Part shown: positions 8,416-17,666 of the stretch, piece by piece
How the letters are laid out: each line of letters begins with the position of its first letter
How positions within the stretch are numbered: position 1 is the first letter of the stretch
Source of the DNA: Oceanospirillaceae bacterium
GTDB taxonomy: Bacteria > Pseudomonadota > Gammaproteobacteria > Pseudomonadales > Balneatricaceae
Length of the DNA stretch: 52,965 bases
NCBI GenBank assembly: GCA_002686055.1
Contig: NYZU01000001.1
Coordinates: forward strand, 24,119 to 77,083
Direction of reading: 5' to 3'
Notes under the pieces: model-generated
Told to the model about the DNA's origin: nothing
Seen by the model: only the letters and a program-made list of their open reading frames with translations
Databases searched by the model: none
Program-made: the position numbers and the translations under genes

Positions 8416-9636
8416 GTGCCAGAGACAAATTTTGATGTTTTAATTTGTGGCGGCGGTATGACCGGTGCTGGATTGGCCTCCGTGTTGGCACAACAAGGCT
8501 TAAAAATTGCTGTTTTTGAAGCCCAACAACCAGATGATTTTGATTTATCTCAAGCCTTTGATTTACGCATTTCTGCTTTGGGCCCTCAAACTCGCTCAGT
8601 ACTCAAACGAACCCAAGCCTGGCAAAATATTATTTCCATGCGAGCCTGTCCATACAGGCAAATGAGAGTATGGGAAATGCAAGGGTTTGGGGATATTACT
8701 TTTCATGCCAATCAAGTCAACGCCTCTGAGTTAGGTCATATAGTTGAGAATCGTGTTACGCAGCTTGCTCTATGGCAGGTTCTGGATAAGATGCCAGAAG
8801 TGACTTTGTTGTGCCCGCAAAAACCCCTTAAAACCTACCGTAAAAATGCCACTATGTATGTTGAAACGGAATCAGGTGAAACCTTTACTGGTAAACTGCT
8901 GGTGGCTGCAGATGGTGGGCAGTCAATGGTTAGACAAGCCTTTGGTATTGGGGTTAATCGTAGCCAATATCAGCAAGCATGCTTAGTAGTGGGGGTTAAT
9001 ACTGAACTGGGGCAACAGGATATCACTTGGCAGCGCTTTACCAGCACAGGCCCGCAAGCCTTTTTACCCCTACCTGGTCAGCATGGTTCGGTAGTTTGGT
9101 ATCATCAGGCAGATGAGGTGCGACGCTTGTATCAATTATCCAATGCGCAACTGCAAGCAGAAATAATGGCGCATTTTCCTCAAGAGCTTGGCAATATTGA
9201 AGTGTTAAGTAAAAGTTATTTTAACTTACAAAAACAACATGCTCAGAGTTATGTTCAAGATGGCTTGGCTTTAATTGGCGATGCTGCTCATATTATTAAC
9301 CCTTTAGCTGGCCAAGGGGTGAATTTGGGTTTCCAAGATATAAGCAGCTTAGATGCCGTCATTGCCAACTCTAGAGCCGCTGGTGATGAGTGGTGGCAGG
9401 CTAAGGCGTTATCAGAATATCAACGTCAGCGTATGTGGTCTAATCGTCTAATGATGCAAACCATGGACGCGTTTTATCATGGCTTTAGTAACGAAAATAC
9501 CGGCCTAAAGTGGTTACGCAATGGCACCTTGGCCCTAGCTAAACTGGCGCCAATAAAGCGTAATGTTATTCGCTATGCTATGGGTATGCCAGCTTCCCCA
9601 ATGCCATGGGCAAAGTTTTTAAAGAAGTCTCTATAG
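8416..9636 (+). CDS. ubiF: 2-octaprenyl-3-methyl-6-methoxy-1,4-benzoquinol hydroxylase (UbiF-type)
   Basis: This 406-residue flavin monooxygenase of the UbiH/UbiF/VisC family acts in aerobic ubiquinone synthesis. The FAD motif is ICGGGMTGAGLA at residues 10-21, and the second FAD motif GDAAHIINPLAGQG is at 288-301. Several stretches fit E. coli UbiF better than UbiH or UbiI: DLRISALG, MRACPYRQMRVWE, ITWQRFTSTGPQAFLPL and FYHGFSN. The C6 hydroxylation is therefore the likely step. The start is GTG 8416, eight bases after AAGGA. It is monocistronic here, with no other ubi gene in the window. Confidence 0.85.
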   Translation: MPETNFDVLICGGGMTGAGLASVLAQQGLKIAVFEAQQPDDFDLSQAFDLRISALGPQTRSVLKRTQAWQNIISMRACPYRQMRVWEMQGFGDITFHANQVNASELGHIVENRVTQLALWQVLDKMPEVTLLCPQKPLKTYRKNATMYVETESGETFTGKLLVAADGGQSMVRQAFGIGVNRSQYQQACLVVGVNTELGQQDITWQRFTSTGPQAFLPLPGQHGSVVWYHQADEVRRLYQLSNAQLQAEIMAHFPQELGNIEVLSKSYFNLQKQHAQSYVQDGLALIGDAAHIINPLAGQGVNLGFQDISSLDAVIANSRAAGDEWWQAKALSEYQRQRMWSNRLMMQTMDAFYHGFSNENTGLKWLRNGTLALAKLAPIKRNVIRYAMGMPASPMPWAKFLKKSL

Positions 9637-9787
9637 TGATAGTCGATATGCAGTTTAGCAGGCCTTTTCGCAGGGCGGTTTTTTTCCTATACTGGTGATT
9701 AATTGTCAGCAGTGTTATCTAATGTTATTACGTGGCTAAGCTTGTAACCGAATAGGTTTTGGCTTTAAACAAGATATTGTTTTGTCA

Positions 9788-9810
9788 TGTATGCTGCAAC
9801 CGAGCATACA
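9788..9810 (+). promoter_or_regulatory. Inverted repeat upstream of the M16C peptidase
   Basis: TGTATGCT (9788-9795) and AGCATACA (9803-9810) are a perfect 8-bp inverted repeat with a 7-base spacer. They lie just ahead of the AAGGAGAG ribosome-binding site (9821-9828). The repeat could be an operator or a leader hairpin. No factor is identifiable. Confidence 0.5.
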
Positions 9811-9831
9811 CATATTTTCTAAGGAGAGGGC

Positions 9832-12750
9832 ATGTCCAGCATCCCTGATACGCACCAAGATTTTATATTTTTACGTCAAGAAACCATCCAATCTTTACAG
9901 TTAAATGCTCAACTGTTCCAACATCGTGAGACCGGCGCTCAACATATTCATCTCGATACTGGTCAGGATGAGAATGTATTTTTAGTAGCTTTCCGCACTA
10001 TGCCTATGGATTCAACAGGGGTGGCACATATACTTGAGCATACCTCCTTATGTGGTAGTGAAAAATTTCCCGTGCGGGATCCTTTCTTTATGATGATTCG
10101 GCGTTCGTTGAATACTTTTATGAACGCATTTACAAGTAGTGATTGGACCGCTTACCCCTTTGCTAGTCAAAATAAAAAAGATTTTCACAATTTATTGGAA
10201 GTGTATTTAGATGCGACTTTTTTCGCTCGCCTTGATGCCTTGGATTTTGCTCAAGAAGGCCATAGAGTCGAACTTGAAGAGCAGCCTGATGGCAGTGAGA
10301 AATTGGTTTTTAAAGGTGTGGTTTTTAATGAGATGAAAGGTGCCATGAGCTCACCGGTAAGCCAGCTTTGGCAAAATGTGAGTAAATACCTATTTCCAAC
10401 CACCACCTATCATCATAATAGTGGTGGTGAGCCCGTTGATATCCCAGATTTAACCCACCAGCAATTATTGGCTTTTTATCAACGTCATTATCATCCTTCC
10501 AATGCCGTATTTATGACCAGCGGAAATATTCCAGCGGCAGAGCTTCAAGAACGTTTTCAGACCTTAGCATTAAATAAGTTTACAGCGCAGTCTATGGACC
10601 ACTTACAAATGCAGAATGAAAAACGCTATTACAGCCCACTGCGAGTGCAAGAAGGCTATGCTGTTGACGCCACTGATGAGCAGGCAAAAAGTCATCATGT
10701 TATGGCTTGGTTATTGGGCAATAGTACTGATTTATACCAGCAAATGCAGGCTAATCTGTTATCTCAGGTGTTACTAGATAATAGTGCCTCGCCACTACGT
10801 AAGGTATTAGAAACAACTAATCTTGGCAGTGCACCATCGTCAATGTGTGGCTTAGAAGACTCAAATCGTGAAATGACTTTTCTATGTGGGCTAGAAGGTG
10901 CTGATCGCGAAGCGAGTGAGGACTTTGAAAAGTTGGTTTTAGAATGTCTTGAAACTATAGTTGCACAAGGCATAGATCAAGAAGCAGTAAACTCTGCCTT
11001 GCATCAATTAGAGCTAAGTCAAAGGGAGATTGGTGGTGATGGCTATCCATTTGGTTTGCAGCTTATATTGAGCGCCATGCCAGCTGCCATTCATCATGGT
11101 GACCCATTGGCGGCGCTTAATCTTGACCCTGTTATTGCGCGGCTGCGTGAAGATATTCAGGATAGTAATTATATTCCGTCTTTAGTACGTGAACTTTTAC
11201 TAAATAATCCTCACCGCTTAACCTACACCATGAATCCAGATAAACAACTAGGTGAACATCGCCAAGCAGCTGAACAGAGCCGTTTGGATACTATGTATAA
11301 GGCTATGGACGATAAGCAGATACAACAAGTAAAGGACCTTGCTGTAGCCTTGCAACAACGTCAAAACGAGGTCGATGATGTCAGTATATTGCCTACGGTT
11401 ACACGGCAAGATATACCCGATGATATTAGCATTGCTGAACCCACAACTGAGCGTTTCCAGCAACAAATCAGTTTTGATGCTGGTACCAATGGTTTGGTTT
11501 ATCATCAACTCGTTCTGCCGTGGCCAAAGTTAGCACCTGAGGATTTACCTTATCTTGGATTATTAGCTCAGTTTTATACCGAAATGGGTGTAGGTGATGC
11601 TGATTATTTAAACTTACAGGCTCGTCAAGCCAATGTCTGTGGGAGTTTTTCTGCCTTTTTGTCTACTCGGGGTGCCGCCGATAATGCTGATTCATTAAAA
11701 GCTTATTTTGTGCTTTCTATGAAAGGCTTGGTTGATAAGCAACCTGAGATGGTAGCGTTACTCAAGGAAACCCTGCAGGAATGTCGTTTTGATGAGACAC
11801 AACGTGTGCGTGACTTAGTAGCGCAATTAAGAATTAGGCGCCAACAGGGAGTGGTTAGTGCCGGTCACAGTCAAGCTATGAGGTGTGCAAGTCAGAATAT
11901 AAGTGCGGCGGCAAATTTAAGTTACACTATGTCTGGCCTAGGCACTATTAATTGGTTGCAAGAACTAGACGACAGTTTAGCTGATGCAGCTAATTTAACA
12001 GCCTTATGTGACAAGTTGGCTAGTATCCAAAGCCAACTTGCTATTCAGCCCATGCAAGTGGTGTCAGTAGCTGAGAGTCAGCATCAACTTAATATCGCTG
12101 ATACCCTACAAAATAGTTTTGCTGAGCAATTGGGTAGCGCAGATAGTCAATTAGATTGGTCTTATACTGGTGGTGCAGTGAAACAATTATGGACCACTAA
12201 TACTCAGGTCAATTATTGTGCTAGAGCCTACAGTACAGTGCCATCAAATCATGAGGATGCTCCAGCGCTGGTTATTCTAGGCGATATATTACGTAATGGT
12301 TATTTGCATCGTGCCATACGCGAGCAGGGCGGTGCATATGGTGGTGGTGCTAGTCAGGATAATAACAGTGGCTGCTTCCGTTTTTATTCCTATCGTGATC
12401 CGCGAAGTGTTGATACCTTTGCTGATTATGATGGCGCTATCGCTTGGGCCGCAGAGGGTAATATTAATGCGCAGCACTTAGAAGAAGCGGTGCTAGGTGT
12501 GATTGGTAGTCTCGACAAACCAGGGTCGCCTGCGGGTGAAGCCTTGTCGACTTTTCAAAACAATCTTCATGATCGCACACCAAAAGTACGTAAAGCATTT
12601 CGCCAGCGTTTATTAAAAGTAACCTTGGAGGATATCAGTAAAGTGGTTAAGGTTTATTTGCAAGATAAGCCAGCTTCAGAGGTTGTCGTTGGGCCAAATG
12701 AACTTACGAAATTAGATTATTTTAAGGAGTTTCAGTTTTTTCAAGTTTAA
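9832..12750 (+). CDS. M16C zinc metallopeptidase, presequence protease (PreP)-like
   Basis: This 972-residue peptidase resembles the PreP/Cym1 branch of the insulinase family, which degrades unfolded peptides inside a closed two-half chamber. The inverted zinc motif HILEH is at 66-70, with Glu69 as catalytic base. Glu167 in FNEMKGAMS fits the third zinc ligand. The conserved LCGSEKFPVRDPF follows the first motif. The C-terminal half contains REQGGAYGGGAS, which supplies the arginine/tyrosine that complete the site in this family. There is no signal peptide, so it is probably cytoplasmic. AAGGAGAG precedes ATG 9832. It ends 83 bases before the ABC operon, which has its own promoter. Confidence 0.92.
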   Translation: MSSIPDTHQDFIFLRQETIQSLQLNAQLFQHRETGAQHIHLDTGQDENVFLVAFRTMPMDSTGVAHILEHTSLCGSEKFPVRDPFFMMIRRSLNTFMNAFTSSDWTAYPFASQNKKDFHNLLEVYLDATFFARLDALDFAQEGHRVELEEQPDGSEKLVFKGVVFNEMKGAMSSPVSQLWQNVSKYLFPTTTYHHNSGGEPVDIPDLTHQQLLAFYQRHYHPSNAVFMTSGNIPAAELQERFQTLALNKFTAQSMDHLQMQNEKRYYSPLRVQEGYAVDATDEQAKSHHVMAWLLGNSTDLYQQMQANLLSQVLLDNSASPLRKVLETTNLGSAPSSMCGLEDSNREMTFLCGLEGADREASEDFEKLVLECLETIVAQGIDQEAVNSALHQLELSQREIGGDGYPFGLQLILSAMPAAIHHGDPLAALNLDPVIARLREDIQDSNYIPSLVRELLLNNPHRLTYTMNPDKQLGEHRQAAEQSRLDTMYKAMDDKQIQQVKDLAVALQQRQNEVDDVSILPTVTRQDIPDDISIAEPTTERFQQQISFDAGTNGLVYHQLVLPWPKLAPEDLPYLGLLAQFYTEMGVGDADYLNLQARQANVCGSFSAFLSTRGAADNADSLKAYFVLSMKGLVDKQPEMVALLKETLQECRFDETQRVRDLVAQLRIRRQQGVVSAGHSQAMRCASQNISAAANLSYTMSGLGTINWLQELDDSLADAANLTALCDKLASIQSQLAIQPMQVVSVAESQHQLNIADTLQNSFAEQLGSADSQLDWSYTGGAVKQLWTTNTQVNYCARAYSTVPSNHEDAPALVILGDILRNGYLHRAIREQGGAYGGGASQDNNSGCFRFYSYRDPRSVDTFADYDGAIAWAAEGNINAQHLEEAVLGVIGSLDKPGSPAGEALSTFQNNLHDRTPKVRKAFRQRLLKVTLEDISKVVKVYLQDKPASEVVVGPNELTKLDYFKEFQFFQV

Positions 12751-12763
12751 TACTTGATTAAAT

Positions 12764-12804
12764 GGTCAACTATTATTGACCTTTAAGTTTGTATTGGTTA
12801 GATT
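12764..12804 (+). promoter_or_regulatory. Promoter with overlapping inverted repeat for the ABC importer operon
   Basis: GGTCAA (12764-12769) and TTGACC (12776-12781) form a perfect inverted repeat. The right arm TTGACC doubles as a -35 box and is followed, after exactly 17 bases, by TAGATT (12799-12804) as -10. The likely start is near 12811, giving a leader of about 23 bases before ATG 12834. A regulator bound at the repeat would cover the -35 box, so repression is the natural reading. The regulator is unknown. Confidence 0.7.
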
Positions 12805-12833
12805 TGCTGCCATACAAAAATTTTGAGAGAGAT

Positions 12834-14432
12834 ATGTCTAATTTAACAATGGCTGAAAAGCCAAATTTTGAGTCTGTTTCGAAACCATTACTCGAAGTTA
12901 AATCCTTGACCAAAAAGTTTGGTGACTTTGTTGCCAATGACGCTATAGACCTTGTTCTTGAAGCCGGTAATATCCATGCCCTGTTGGGTGAAAATGGTGC
13001 TGGTAAATCCACTTTAGTAAAAATGATCTACGGTGCTTTGCAGCCTACTGCTGGACAGATTATTTGGCAGGGTCAAATTGTTACAATCGAAAATCCTGCG
13101 GCTGCACGTGAACTAGGTATTGGCATGGTGTTTCAACATTTCTCTCTGTTTGAAGCCCTAACGGTTACGGAAAATATCAGCTTGGCTTTGCCGCCTCATC
13201 TTCGCACCAGTGATTTAGAAGAACGTATAGCCAACCTATCGCAAGATTATGGTCTACCGCTTAACCCAAGGGCTTTGGTGGTCGACTTGTCTGTCGGGGA
13301 AAGACAACGCATAGAAATTGTTCGTTGCCTACTGCAAGAACCGCGTTTATTAATAATGGATGAACCCACTGCGGTATTAACGCCCCAAGAAGCCCAAGCG
13401 CTGTTTACAACATTGCGGCGTTTGGCTGATGAGGGCTGTGCTGTGCTTTATATTTCGCATCGTTTAGAAGAAGTTAAACAGCTTTGCCATGATGCCACTA
13501 TATTACGCCTTGGTGAAGTGGTTGCCCAATTAGATCCCCAGCAAGAAACAGCCGGTACCTTGGCTCAACATATGGTTGGCTCAAGTGTCCATGCAGTTAG
13601 TCGACAAGATAATAATCAAGCCGGTGACACTTTATTACAATTGACCAATCTTTATCAGCAAGCTGATACGCCATTTGGGGTTGATTTAGTCGATCTTAAT
13701 CTTGAAGTACGCAGTGGTGAAATTGTGGCTATTGCCGGTGTTGCAGGCAATGGCCAAGGCGAACTTTTCTCTGCCTTATCGGGTGAGGTTACTAATCAAG
13801 ATGCCGCTGCGATCACTATACAAGGCCAAGCTTGTGGCCATACCCCTATTAATGGGCGGCGTCAGTTGCAGGCCGCATTTGTCCCAGAAGAACGCAATGG
13901 CCATAGTGCCATAGGTGATTTTAGTCTGACGGAAAATATCCTCTTATCACGGCACGCTGTGGCTGATGACCAAACTCCTTTGCATCAGGGTTGGGCGGGT
14001 ATAAAGCGTGCCGAGTTAGCCAAAGTAAATGCCGAGGTCGCCAGTAAATACGATGTGCGTAGTGCCAGTATTGATGCTGAGGCTGGGTCATTATCTGGGG
14101 GCAACTTACAAAAGTTTGTAGTTGGGCGAGAGCTCGATCGTCAACCCAAAGTGTTAATTATTAACCAGCCTACTTGGGGGGTTGATGCTGGTGCTGCCGC
14201 CCTGATTAGACAAGCATTAATTGATTTGTCGAGACAGGGTAGTGCCATCTTAGTTATCAGTCAGGACTTAGATGAAATTTTTGAATTAGCCGACCGCGTT
14301 GCTGTTATTTCCCGTGGCCAGTTATCGTCATCTTATAAAGCTAGTGCAATTAGCCGTGAAGAAATAGGTTTACTTATGTCCCAGGAAAAATCTGCACCTG
14401 CCAATGAAGCCACAGCACAAGGGAGTAGTTGA
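12834..14432 (+). CDS. ABC importer ATP-binding protein (purine nucleoside/BMP type)
   Basis: This is a tandem ATPase of about 532 residues. The first domain has Walker A GENGAGKS (52-59), the signature LSVGERQR and Walker B LLIMDEPTA. The second has a degenerate Walker A (GVAGNGQGEL, lacking the Lys) and LSGGNLQKFVVGREL. That pattern is typical of ATPases paired with sugar or BMP-family nucleoside permeases such as YufO. I choose ATG 12834 because GAGAGAG lies just upstream. A TTG at 12789 lies upstream of the deduced transcription start. The two permeases and the binding protein follow directly. The nucleoside substrate is inferred from family resemblance. Confidence 0.9.
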   Translation: MSNLTMAEKPNFESVSKPLLEVKSLTKKFGDFVANDAIDLVLEAGNIHALLGENGAGKSTLVKMIYGALQPTAGQIIWQGQIVTIENPAAARELGIGMVFQHFSLFEALTVTENISLALPPHLRTSDLEERIANLSQDYGLPLNPRALVVDLSVGERQRIEIVRCLLQEPRLLIMDEPTAVLTPQEAQALFTTLRRLADEGCAVLYISHRLEEVKQLCHDATILRLGEVVAQLDPQQETAGTLAQHMVGSSVHAVSRQDNNQAGDTLLQLTNLYQQADTPFGVDLVDLNLEVRSGEIVAIAGVAGNGQGELFSALSGEVTNQDAAAITIQGQACGHTPINGRRQLQAAFVPEERNGHSAIGDFSLTENILLSRHAVADDQTPLHQGWAGIKRAELAKVNAEVASKYDVRSASIDAEAGSLSGGNLQKFVVGRELDRQPKVLIINQPTWGVDAGAAALIRQALIDLSRQGSAILVISQDLDEIFELADRVAVISRGQLSSSYKASAISREEIGLLMSQEKSAPANEATAQGSS

Positions 14433-14433
14433 T

Positions 14434-15507
14434 GTGCGGTTAATTTTGGAAAAACGTCCTCAAGCTTCTCGCTTGATGTATTTCTCTTCACCGTTATTAG
14501 CTATTGTCTTAACAGTAATTGTTGGTGGTTTGATTTTTGCCGCTATGGGTCAACCGCCTTTACGAGCTCTCTACCTTTATTTTATTGATCCTATAACCAA
14601 TCTCTGGTCTATCGAAGAAGTTCTAGTAAAAGCCACACCGCTGATCCTGATTGGTGTTGGATTAGCCGTTACTTTTCGGGCTAATGTTTGGAATATAGGT
14701 GCCGAAGGTCAGCTTACCGCTGGTGCCTTAATGGGATCTATTATTCCTATCCTCTTTACTTCTTGGCAGTCACCCTTGGCATTATTCTGTATGTTGGTCA
14801 TGGGGATGATTGGTGGTGCTCTATTAGCGGCTATACCGGCGCTGTTAAAAGTCCGATTTGGGGTTAATGAGATACTAACCAGCTTGATGCTAGTTTATAT
14901 AGTGCACTTACTATTGGATTGGTTGGTAAGGGGGCCTTGGAAAGATCCTTTTGGTTATAACTTCCCCAAATCCATTGGTTTTGATGATTGGCATTTATTA
15001 CCTACTTTTGGTGATGGACGCGTCCATCTTGGTTTAGTGATAGCCATAATTATTGCCCTTATTCTTTATTGGGTGATGGCCCGAACCATTAAAGGCTTCG
15101 AAGTAAGAGTCATTGGCGCCGCCCCCAGAGCAGGTGCCTTTGCTGGCTTCTCACAGGCAAAAATGGTTTGGTTCTGTTTCTTATTATCAGGTGGTTTGGC
15201 TGGCTTAGCAGGCATTATTGAAGTTGCTGGTACCATTGGTCAACTTCAACCCAATATTTCACCTAGTTATGGCTTTACCGCCATTATTGTGGCTTTCTTG
15301 GGGCGCTTAAATCCCATCGGTGTGATTTTTGCTGGGTTGTTGTTAGCAGTGAGCTATATTGGTGGCGAAGGGGTGCAAATAGAACTGGGTATGTCAGATA
15401 AAACGACCCAAGTCTTTCAAGGCATGTTGCTCTTCTTTATCTTGATGTGCGATACCCTAATCCACTATCGTTTACGCTTTCTTAAAGGCAATGGAGGTCA
15501 GTTATGA
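14434..15507 (+). CDS. ABC importer permease 1 (BMP/nucleoside type)
   Basis: This integral membrane permease of the YufP/BPD_transp_2 family has roughly eight to ten hydrophobic segments and motifs such as FRANVWNIGAEGQLTAGAL and FGVNEILTSLMLVYI. It forms the inner-membrane channel with the second permease. The open frame extends back to ATG 14404, overlapping the ATPase gene. GTG 14434, one base after that gene's TGA stop, has AAGGGAG eight bases upstream and is preferred (357 residues). It overlaps the next gene by four bases (ATGA). Confidence 0.88.
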   Translation: MRLILEKRPQASRLMYFSSPLLAIVLTVIVGGLIFAAMGQPPLRALYLYFIDPITNLWSIEEVLVKATPLILIGVGLAVTFRANVWNIGAEGQLTAGALMGSIIPILFTSWQSPLALFCMLVMGMIGGALLAAIPALLKVRFGVNEILTSLMLVYIVHLLLDWLVRGPWKDPFGYNFPKSIGFDDWHLLPTFGDGRVHLGLVIAIIIALILYWVMARTIKGFEVRVIGAAPRAGAFAGFSQAKMVWFCFLLSGGLAGLAGIIEVAGTIGQLQPNISPSYGFTAIIVAFLGRLNPIGVIFAGLLLAVSYIGGEGVQIELGMSDKTTQVFQGMLLFFILMCDTLIHYRLRFLKGNGGQL

Positions 15508-16424
15508 TTGACTATGAAGCGATCATGTTAACCATTATAACAGCCTCTACACCACTACTTTTGGCCGCTATTGGTGAATTGGTTGTGGAGCGCTCAGGCG
15601 TGCTTAATTTAGGCCTTGAAGGGATGATGGTGATGGGAGCAGTAGCAGGTTTTGCTATGGCTCAGGTAACTGGTTCAGCTTGGCTTGGTGTACTGATGGC
15701 CATGTTTGCCGGTGTTGCAATGTCACTGTTGTTTGCCTTCTTGACTCAGACCTTGGTGACCAATCAGGTGGCAACGGGTTTATCTATAACCCTCCTAGGT
15801 TTAGGCTTGTCTGGATTAATAGGTAGTGGCTTTGTTGGTATGCCCGGGGTAAAGCTAGAATCTGTATCAATTCCTGTATTATCTGACTTACCTTATGTCG
15901 GTACATTAGTGTTTGGCCAAGATCCTCTGGTATATATTTCGATTATTTTGGTCATTGGTGTGAGTTATATGCTTAAGCGCACGCGTATGGGACTGATTAT
16001 CCGTGCCGTGGGCCAAAACCATAACTCTGCCCATGCTTTAGGTTACTCGGTAATCAAGGTACGCTATGCTTGTATTGCTTTTGGGGGCATGACTTCTGGT
16101 CTAGCTGGTGCTTATTTATCTCTGGTATACACCCCGCAGTGGATTGAAAATATGACCGCAGGCCGCGGCTGGATTGCCTTGGCGCTGGTTGTATTCTCTA
16201 CTTGGTTGCCTGGTCGTTTGGCCGCAGGGGCTTATCTATTTGGCGGTGTTTGGATACTCGGCCTTTATGCCCAAGGTATGGGTGTACCCATCCCATCACA
16301 GCTACTTTCTTCTTTACCCTATGTTGCAACCATTATTGCTTTGATATTAATTTCAACTAATCGGCGATTATCTGTTATTAATACACCTGCCTCTTTGGGT
16401 CAGGGGTTTGTGCCGGATCGCTAA
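15504..16424 (+). CDS. ABC importer permease 2 (BMP/nucleoside type)
   Basis: This 306-residue permease pairs with the upstream one. It shows the family hallmark near the N-terminus (GELVVERSGVLNLGLEGMMVMGA) and the GRGWIALALVVF segment near the C-terminus. Its ATG overlaps the preceding TGA stop by four bases, with GGAGG just before it, so the two subunits are translationally coupled and probably made in equal amounts. About 70 bases separate it from the binding-protein gene. Confidence 0.9.
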   Translation: MIDYEAIMLTIITASTPLLLAAIGELVVERSGVLNLGLEGMMVMGAVAGFAMAQVTGSAWLGVLMAMFAGVAMSLLFAFLTQTLVTNQVATGLSITLLGLGLSGLIGSGFVGMPGVKLESVSIPVLSDLPYVGTLVFGQDPLVYISIILVIGVSYMLKRTRMGLIIRAVGQNHNSAHALGYSVIKVRYACIAFGGMTSGLAGAYLSLVYTPQWIENMTAGRGWIALALVVFSTWLPGRLAAGAYLFGGVWILGLYAQGMGVPIPSQLLSSLPYVATIIALILISTNRRLSVINTPASLGQGFVPDR

Positions 16425-16495
16425 TCTTGGTATAAAGAAGAGCACGTCTTTTACCTAATATGGCTTCTGCCATCAATAACTAAGGAGTATTTTTT

Positions 16496-17560
16496 ATGAG
16501 AAAGTTTTTTGGTGTCGCAGCTGCGGTACTAATGGCCTCGGCTGTGTCTGTATCCGTAATGGCTGATGACAAATTAAAAGTCGGCTTTATTTACATTGGC
16601 CCTCCAGGGGATCATGGTTGGACTTACCAGCATGACCAAGGCCGTATTGCTCTTGCTGAGTCCTTGGGTGATAAGGTTGAAACAGTTTATGTAGAAAATG
16701 TACCTGAAAGTCAGGACGCTGAGCGAACTATTACCCGTTTGGCTCGCCAAGGCGCTGGTCTAATCTTTACCACTTCTTTTGGCTATATGGAACCCACTAT
16801 TAAAGTTGCTGAAAAATTCCCTGAAGTAAAGTTTGAGCATGCAACTGGTTATATGCAAGCTGACAACGTATCCACATATTCTGCTCGTTTTTACGAAGGC
16901 CGCTACGTAATTGGTCAGATTGCTGCGAAGATGTCTAAGACTGGTACTGCTGGTTACATTGGTTCTTTCCCAATCCCAGAAGTAGTTCGTGGTATTAATT
17001 CCTTCCTACTAGGCGCACAATCAGTTAACCCTGATTTTAAATTAAAAGTTGTTTGGGTTAACTCATGGTTCGACCCAGGTAAAGAAGCGGATGCTGCTAA
17101 AGTATTAATCAGCCAAGGTGCTGATGTAATTACGCAACATACTGACTCAACTGGTCCTGTACAAGTTGCTGAAGAGCAGGGCGTTTATGCCTTTGGTCAG
17201 GCTTCTGATATGTCCGCTTTTGCACCAAAAGCACTGTTAACTTCCATTGTTAACAACTGGGGCGATTACTATATCGAGCGTACCCAAGCGGTATTGGATG
17301 GTACTTGGGAAAGTGGTGATACTTTTGGTGGTATGAGCGCCAATATGGTTAATATGGCTGATTTCGTCAATATGCCAGCTGATGTTGCAGCAATGGCTGA
17401 AGAAACCACAGCCGCCATTACCAGCGGTGACCTACATCCCTTTACTGGACCTATCTATAAGCAAGATGGCAGCTTAGCTGTTGGTGCTGGTGAAGTCCTA
17501 GATATCGGTACCATGCTAGGTATGAATTGGTATGTTAAAGGTGTAGATGATCAGCTATAA
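16496..17560 (+). CDS. BMP family periplasmic substrate-binding protein of the ABC importer
   Basis: This 354-residue binding protein of the basic membrane protein family (PF02608) should capture the ligand in the periplasm; nucleosides are typical for the family. A signal peptide covers residues 1 to about 23 (hydrophobic AAAVLMASAVSVSVMA, then DDKLKVGF). There is no lipobox, so it is soluble and not a lipoprotein. Family features include GFIYIGPPGDHGWTYQHDQGR and a hinge-rich centre. AAGGAG precedes ATG 16496, a stronger site than those of the permeases. This fits the usual excess of binding protein. It closes the operon and is followed by a strong terminator. Confidence 0.92.
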   Translation: MRKFFGVAAAVLMASAVSVSVMADDKLKVGFIYIGPPGDHGWTYQHDQGRIALAESLGDKVETVYVENVPESQDAERTITRLARQGAGLIFTTSFGYMEPTIKVAEKFPEVKFEHATGYMQADNVSTYSARFYEGRYVIGQIAAKMSKTGTAGYIGSFPIPEVVRGINSFLLGAQSVNPDFKLKVVWVNSWFDPGKEADAAKVLISQGADVITQHTDSTGPVQVAEEQGVYAFGQASDMSAFAPKALLTSIVNNWGDYYIERTQAVLDGTWESGDTFGGMSANMVNMADFVNMPADVAAMAEETTAAITSGDLHPFTGPIYKQDGSLAVGAGEVLDIGTMLGMNWYVKGVDDQL

Positions 17561-17579
17561 GCTGTCTTTCTAGCTACAC

Positions 17580-17610
17580 AAAAAGCCCGTCCATAGCGAC
17601 GGGCTTTTTT
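17580..17610. terminator. Bidirectional terminator between BMP gene and mltD
   Basis: AAAAAGCCCGTC (17580-17591) pairs perfectly with GACGGGCTTTTT (17598-17609) around the loop CATAGC. A- and T-runs on either side allow termination in both directions between these convergent genes. Confidence 0.93.
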
Positions 17611-17666
17611 ATGGAAGCACAAAACTAGTGAGTTCTTAATAGCTAATGATTAACGTAAGCAATAAG

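Noticed and set aside
8303-8491. Minus-strand open frame upstream of ubiF
   Set aside because: It overlaps the ubiF start and its ribosome-binding site, has no start signal of its own and resembles no protein; it is a chance frame.
9650-9690. Terminator after ubiF (GC-rich stretch followed by a T-run)
   Set aside because: There is a run of seven T after GGGCGG, but I could not find a convincing complementary arm for a stem.
11248-11508. Minus-strand frame inside the M16C peptidase
   Set aside because: It is fully inside a strongly supported gene, and its hydrophobic Leu/Ile-rich translation is what antisense of this codon use gives.
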